Shown one piece after another: positions 9,036-10,646 of a DNA stretch of 10,646 bases. Source of the DNA: an uncultured Propionibacteriaceae bacterium. GTDB lineage: Bacteria > Actinomycetota > Actinomycetes > Propionibacteriales > Propionibacteriaceae. The stretch's first letter is position 1; each line of letters begins with the position of its first letter. The translations under genes were made by a program, and so were the position numbers. The notes beneath the pieces were generated by a model. It was not told the DNA's origin. It did not search any database and saw nothing but the letters and a program-made list of their open reading frames with translations. The DNA lies in NCBI GenBank assembly GCA_937859105.1, contig CALMAD010000037.1, positions 1 to 10,646 on the forward strand, read 5' to 3'.

Positions 9036-9041
9036 GCGCAA
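9013..9041 (-). promoter_or_regulatory. Candidate promoter of the citrate lyase operon
   Basis: On the minus strand TTGCGC (9041-9036) and TACCCT (9018-9013) are separated by 17 bases, the ideal spacing for a sigma-70-class promoter. Transcription would start near 9006, about 32 bases before ATG 8974. The -10 and start region coincide with the palindrome at 9000-9013, so a bound repressor would block RNA polymerase. Confidence 0.45.
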
Positions 9042-9156
9042 CCGTCCTGCCCGATCCGCTCGCACTCGACGGGCGGAGCGCCTGGATACGCGGCCTCCAC
9101 GCCGATTCACCCGCCCGCTCCGACGTGCCACCGCAGGGCCCCTCACCAGCCACACC

Positions 9157-9162
9157 TAGGAT
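9157..9162 (+). promoter_or_regulatory. Candidate -10 element of the GntR-family gene
   Basis: TAGGAT matches TAnnnT and would start transcription near 9169, just ahead of GAAAGGAG (9174-9181). This decides the start of the regulator: ATG 9161 lies inside the -10 element, so GTG 9194 is the better choice. No clear -35 hexamer is seen. Confidence 0.4.
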
Positions 9163-9193
9163 GAGTGGCCACCGAAAGGAGCGTGATCACGCT

Positions 9194-9892
9194 GTGAGCA
9201 AGGTCGAACCCGGGAGCAAGACGGACGCCGCGTACGCGCGCCTCCGCTCTGAGATCGAGCGCGGCGAGCTGGGGGCCGGCGCCAGCTTGAGCGAACACGC
9301 GCTGGTGGAACGCCTTGGGCTCTCCCGGACGCCTGTCCGCGACGCCCTTCGCCGGCTGATCGACGACGGGCTCGCAGTCCGCGACGGCAGTCGGGGCTCG
9401 GTGCGCGTGAGCACCCCCTCGGTGGCCGGTGTGCACGACCTGTTCGGGTTCCGTGCCGTGCTCGAGGGTGCGGCGATTCACGATCTCGCGGACGCCCTCG
9501 CGTCCGGGTCCGTCTCGTCCGACCCCATCGCGGGTCTCGCCGAGGAACTGCGCGGGCTCGGCGAACAGGCCCCGTCTCGCGAGCGCACCGACGCGTTCTA
9601 CGACTTCGCCGAGCGCTTCGACCGCACCATCATCGATCTGACACCCAACCGGCTTCTCGCCAAGGCGATCGCCGATCTGAGGCCCCGCACAGTGCGTCTG
9701 CGGGGCGTTGCGCACCACCGGCCCGAGCGAGAGGCCCGCTCGATGGCTGAGCACCAGGCCATGCTTGCCGCGCTGCTGGCCGGGGACGGCGAGGCCGCTC
9801 AGCTCGAATGCGTGGCGCACTTGCGGCTCACGATGGAGGCCATCTTCGCGGGTCTCGCCGACCCCCGCCAGGCCCACACCCTCGCCTTCTGA
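9194..9892 (+). CDS. GntR-family transcriptional regulator, FCD (FadR) subfamily
   Basis: A 232-residue DNA-binding regulator. The N-terminal winged helix-turn-helix (about 8-75) includes LSEHALVERLGLSRTPVRD (32-50) and the wing RDGSRGSVRVST (63-74). The rest is an all-helical FCD effector domain (about 80-220). FCD proteins often bind metal plus a carboxylate ligand. Two of the usual histidines are visible (His187 in AEHQAM, His209 in VAHLRL), but the FH of the first metal helix reads FD (Asp143 in RFDRTI). GTG 9194 follows GAAAGGAG at 12 bases; ATG 9161 would add 11 residues but overlaps the -10 element. It is divergent from the citrate lyase operon, with operator-like repeats between, so it probably represses that operon in response to citrate or a related acid. 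The effector is inferred, not shown. Confidence 0.92.
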   Translation: MSKVEPGSKTDAAYARLRSEIERGELGAGASLSEHALVERLGLSRTPVRDALRRLIDDGLAVRDGSRGSVRVSTPSVAGVHDLFGFRAVLEGAAIHDLADALASGSVSSDPIAGLAEELRGLGEQAPSRERTDAFYDFAERFDRTIIDLTPNRLLAKAIADLRPRTVRLRGVAHHRPEREARSMAEHQAMLAALLAGDGEAAQLECVAHLRLTMEAIFAGLADPRQAHTLAF

Positions 9893-9942
9893 CCGCCTCT
9901 GCACACTGCCGCAGACCGCCCCGGGGGTAGGCTCTGCCAACC

Positions 9943-10646
9943 GTGACGACAGCGATCCTCGCCGCGCTCGGCGCGACGCTTCTGTACGGGCTGGCCTCCG
10001 TCGCGCAGGGGTTCGCGGCCCGGCGCGCCACGGGGCCCGCCGTGGTGCGGCACCCCGCTTATCTCGCGGGGATCGCGGCCGACGTGGCCGCCTGGGCGCT
10101 GTCGCTGGTCGCGATGACGCAGTTGCCGCTCTTCGTCGTCCAGTCGATGCTCGCGGCGTCCCTCGGGGTGGCCGTGCTGGTTGCCTGGCCTGTCCTGAAG
10201 CTGACGCTCCGGCGGCAGGACTGGGCGGGCGTCGCCGTCGCGACCGCCGGCGTCGCGCTCGTGTCGGCGTGCGCAGGCGCCGAGTCGTCCGTCGCCCCGC
10301 CGGGATGGTTCACCCCCGCGCTCGGGGCCTGCCTGGCGGTCGTCGCCGTCGTCGGTTGCCTCGGCTACCGGCGTGCGCGCGGGGTGTTGTTCGCCGCGCT
10401 GGCCGGCCTCGCTTTCTCGCTCGCGGCGCTCGCCGGACGAGCGGTCATGGGCGCCGGCGACCTCGGCTGGCACGTGCTGGAGTCGCCGCTGGCCTGGTCG
10501 GTTGCGATCGCGGGTGTCCTCGGCACGCTCTTCTACGCCCGGGCGCTGGAACGGGGTTCGTTCGGCTCGGCGACCGCGGTCATGTGGGTCGTGGAATCGC
10601 TCGTGCCGGGCATCGTCGGCATCGAGGTGCTCGGCCGGGATCGGCC
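9943..10646 (+). CDS. EamA/DMT-family membrane transporter, 3' end outside the window
   Basis: The open frame runs from GTG 9943 to the window edge (234 complete codons, no stop), so the gene is partial. About eight hydrophobic helices are visible: residues roughly 4-22, 40-58, 62-84, 94-111, 123-141, 147-164, 183-199 and 210-230. Short loops and the Gly/Ala-rich repeat pattern fit drug/metabolite transporters of ten helices; substrate cannot be predicted. GTG is chosen because it directly precedes the first helix and TAGGCT (9928-9933) lies 9 bases upstream, suggesting a leaderless or near-leaderless mRNA; no good ribosome site is present. Codon use is again extremely GC-rich, like pepN and unlike citC. 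It lies 50 bases after the GntR gene on the same strand, but nothing ties it to citrate. Confidence 0.8.
   Translation, partial: MTTAILAALGATLLYGLASVAQGFAARRATGPAVVRHPAYLAGIAADVAAWALSLVAMTQLPLFVVQSMLAASLGVAVLVAWPVLKLTLRRQDWAGVAVATAGVALVSACAGAESSVAPPGWFTPALGACLAVVAVVGCLGYRRARGVLFAALAGLAFSLAALAGRAVMGAGDLGWHVLESPLAWSVAIAGVLGTLFYARALERGSFGSATAVMWVVESLVPGIVGIEVLGRDR

Noticed and set aside
8736..9164. Plus-strand frame spanning the operator, with FGTL/FGIP/KGIP/FGVG tetrapeptide repeats
   Set aside because: The tetrapeptide pattern is just the 12-base DNA repeat read in frame; the frame overlaps the regulator promoter, is antisense to the small membrane gene, and has no recognisable domain.
9161..9193. 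ATG 9161 as start of the GntR regulator
   Set aside because: It sits inside the candidate -10 element TAGGAT and lacks a ribosome site; GTG 9194 follows GAAAGGAG.
9898..9915. Inverted repeat TCTGC...GCAGA after the GntR gene as a terminator
   Set aside because: Only 5 bp of stem with an 8-base loop and no T-run; chance occurrence is likely at this base composition.

Overview
The window looks like a chromosomal segment of a high-GC actinomycete. The flanking genes are very GC-rich, with almost every third codon position G or C. Start regions carry TAnnnT -10 motifs, several close enough to the start codon to suggest leaderless mRNAs. The left-hand neighbours (a DsbA-fold protein of the mycothiol-dependent nitroreductase type divergent from an M1 aminopeptidase N) match the Rv2466c/Rv2467 pair of Mycobacterium. 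The genus cannot be named from the sequence alone.

Left part (1-4527), housekeeping-like: a minus-strand DsbA-family protein (38-640) is divergent from pepN (792-3386), which is followed after 10 bases by a NIF3-family dinuclear-metal protein (3397-4527). A 204-base gap between convergent genes (4528-4731) shows no gene I can support.

Middle part (4732-9041), a citrate lyase cluster on the minus strand. In transcription order it runs: a small two-helix membrane protein of unknown function (8974-8702), citD acyl carrier subunit (8691-8389), citE beta subunit (8392-7481, ATGA overlap with citD), citF alpha subunit (7455-5893), a 114-base gap with two inverted repeats, then citC citrate lyase ligase (5778-4732). 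CitD, CitE and CitF form the enzyme that cleaves citrate to acetate and oxaloacetate, and CitC acetylates its prosthetic group. The genes that make and attach that group (citG, citX), a recognisable citrate transporter and an oxaloacetate decarboxylase are all absent from the window. Codon use in citC, citF and citE is visibly less GC-biased than in the flanks, which suggests the cluster was acquired by transfer.

The cluster is divergent from a GntR/FCD-family regulator (9194-9892, plus strand). Between them is a compact control region: a candidate minus-strand promoter (TTGCGC, 17 bases, TACCCT) overlapped by a palindrome TTTGG-TATC-CCAAA and embedded in four degenerate 12-bp direct repeats (8988-9035). 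The simplest reading is repression of the lyase operon by the neighbouring regulator, relieved by citrate or a related acid.

Right end (9943 to window end): a high-GC EamA/DMT-type membrane transporter, cut by the window edge. The most unusual material is the small membrane protein heading the operon, the operator array, the missing maturation and transport genes, and several key-residue substitutions (CPWA in the DsbA protein, SGGD in CitE, Asp for His in the FCD domain).
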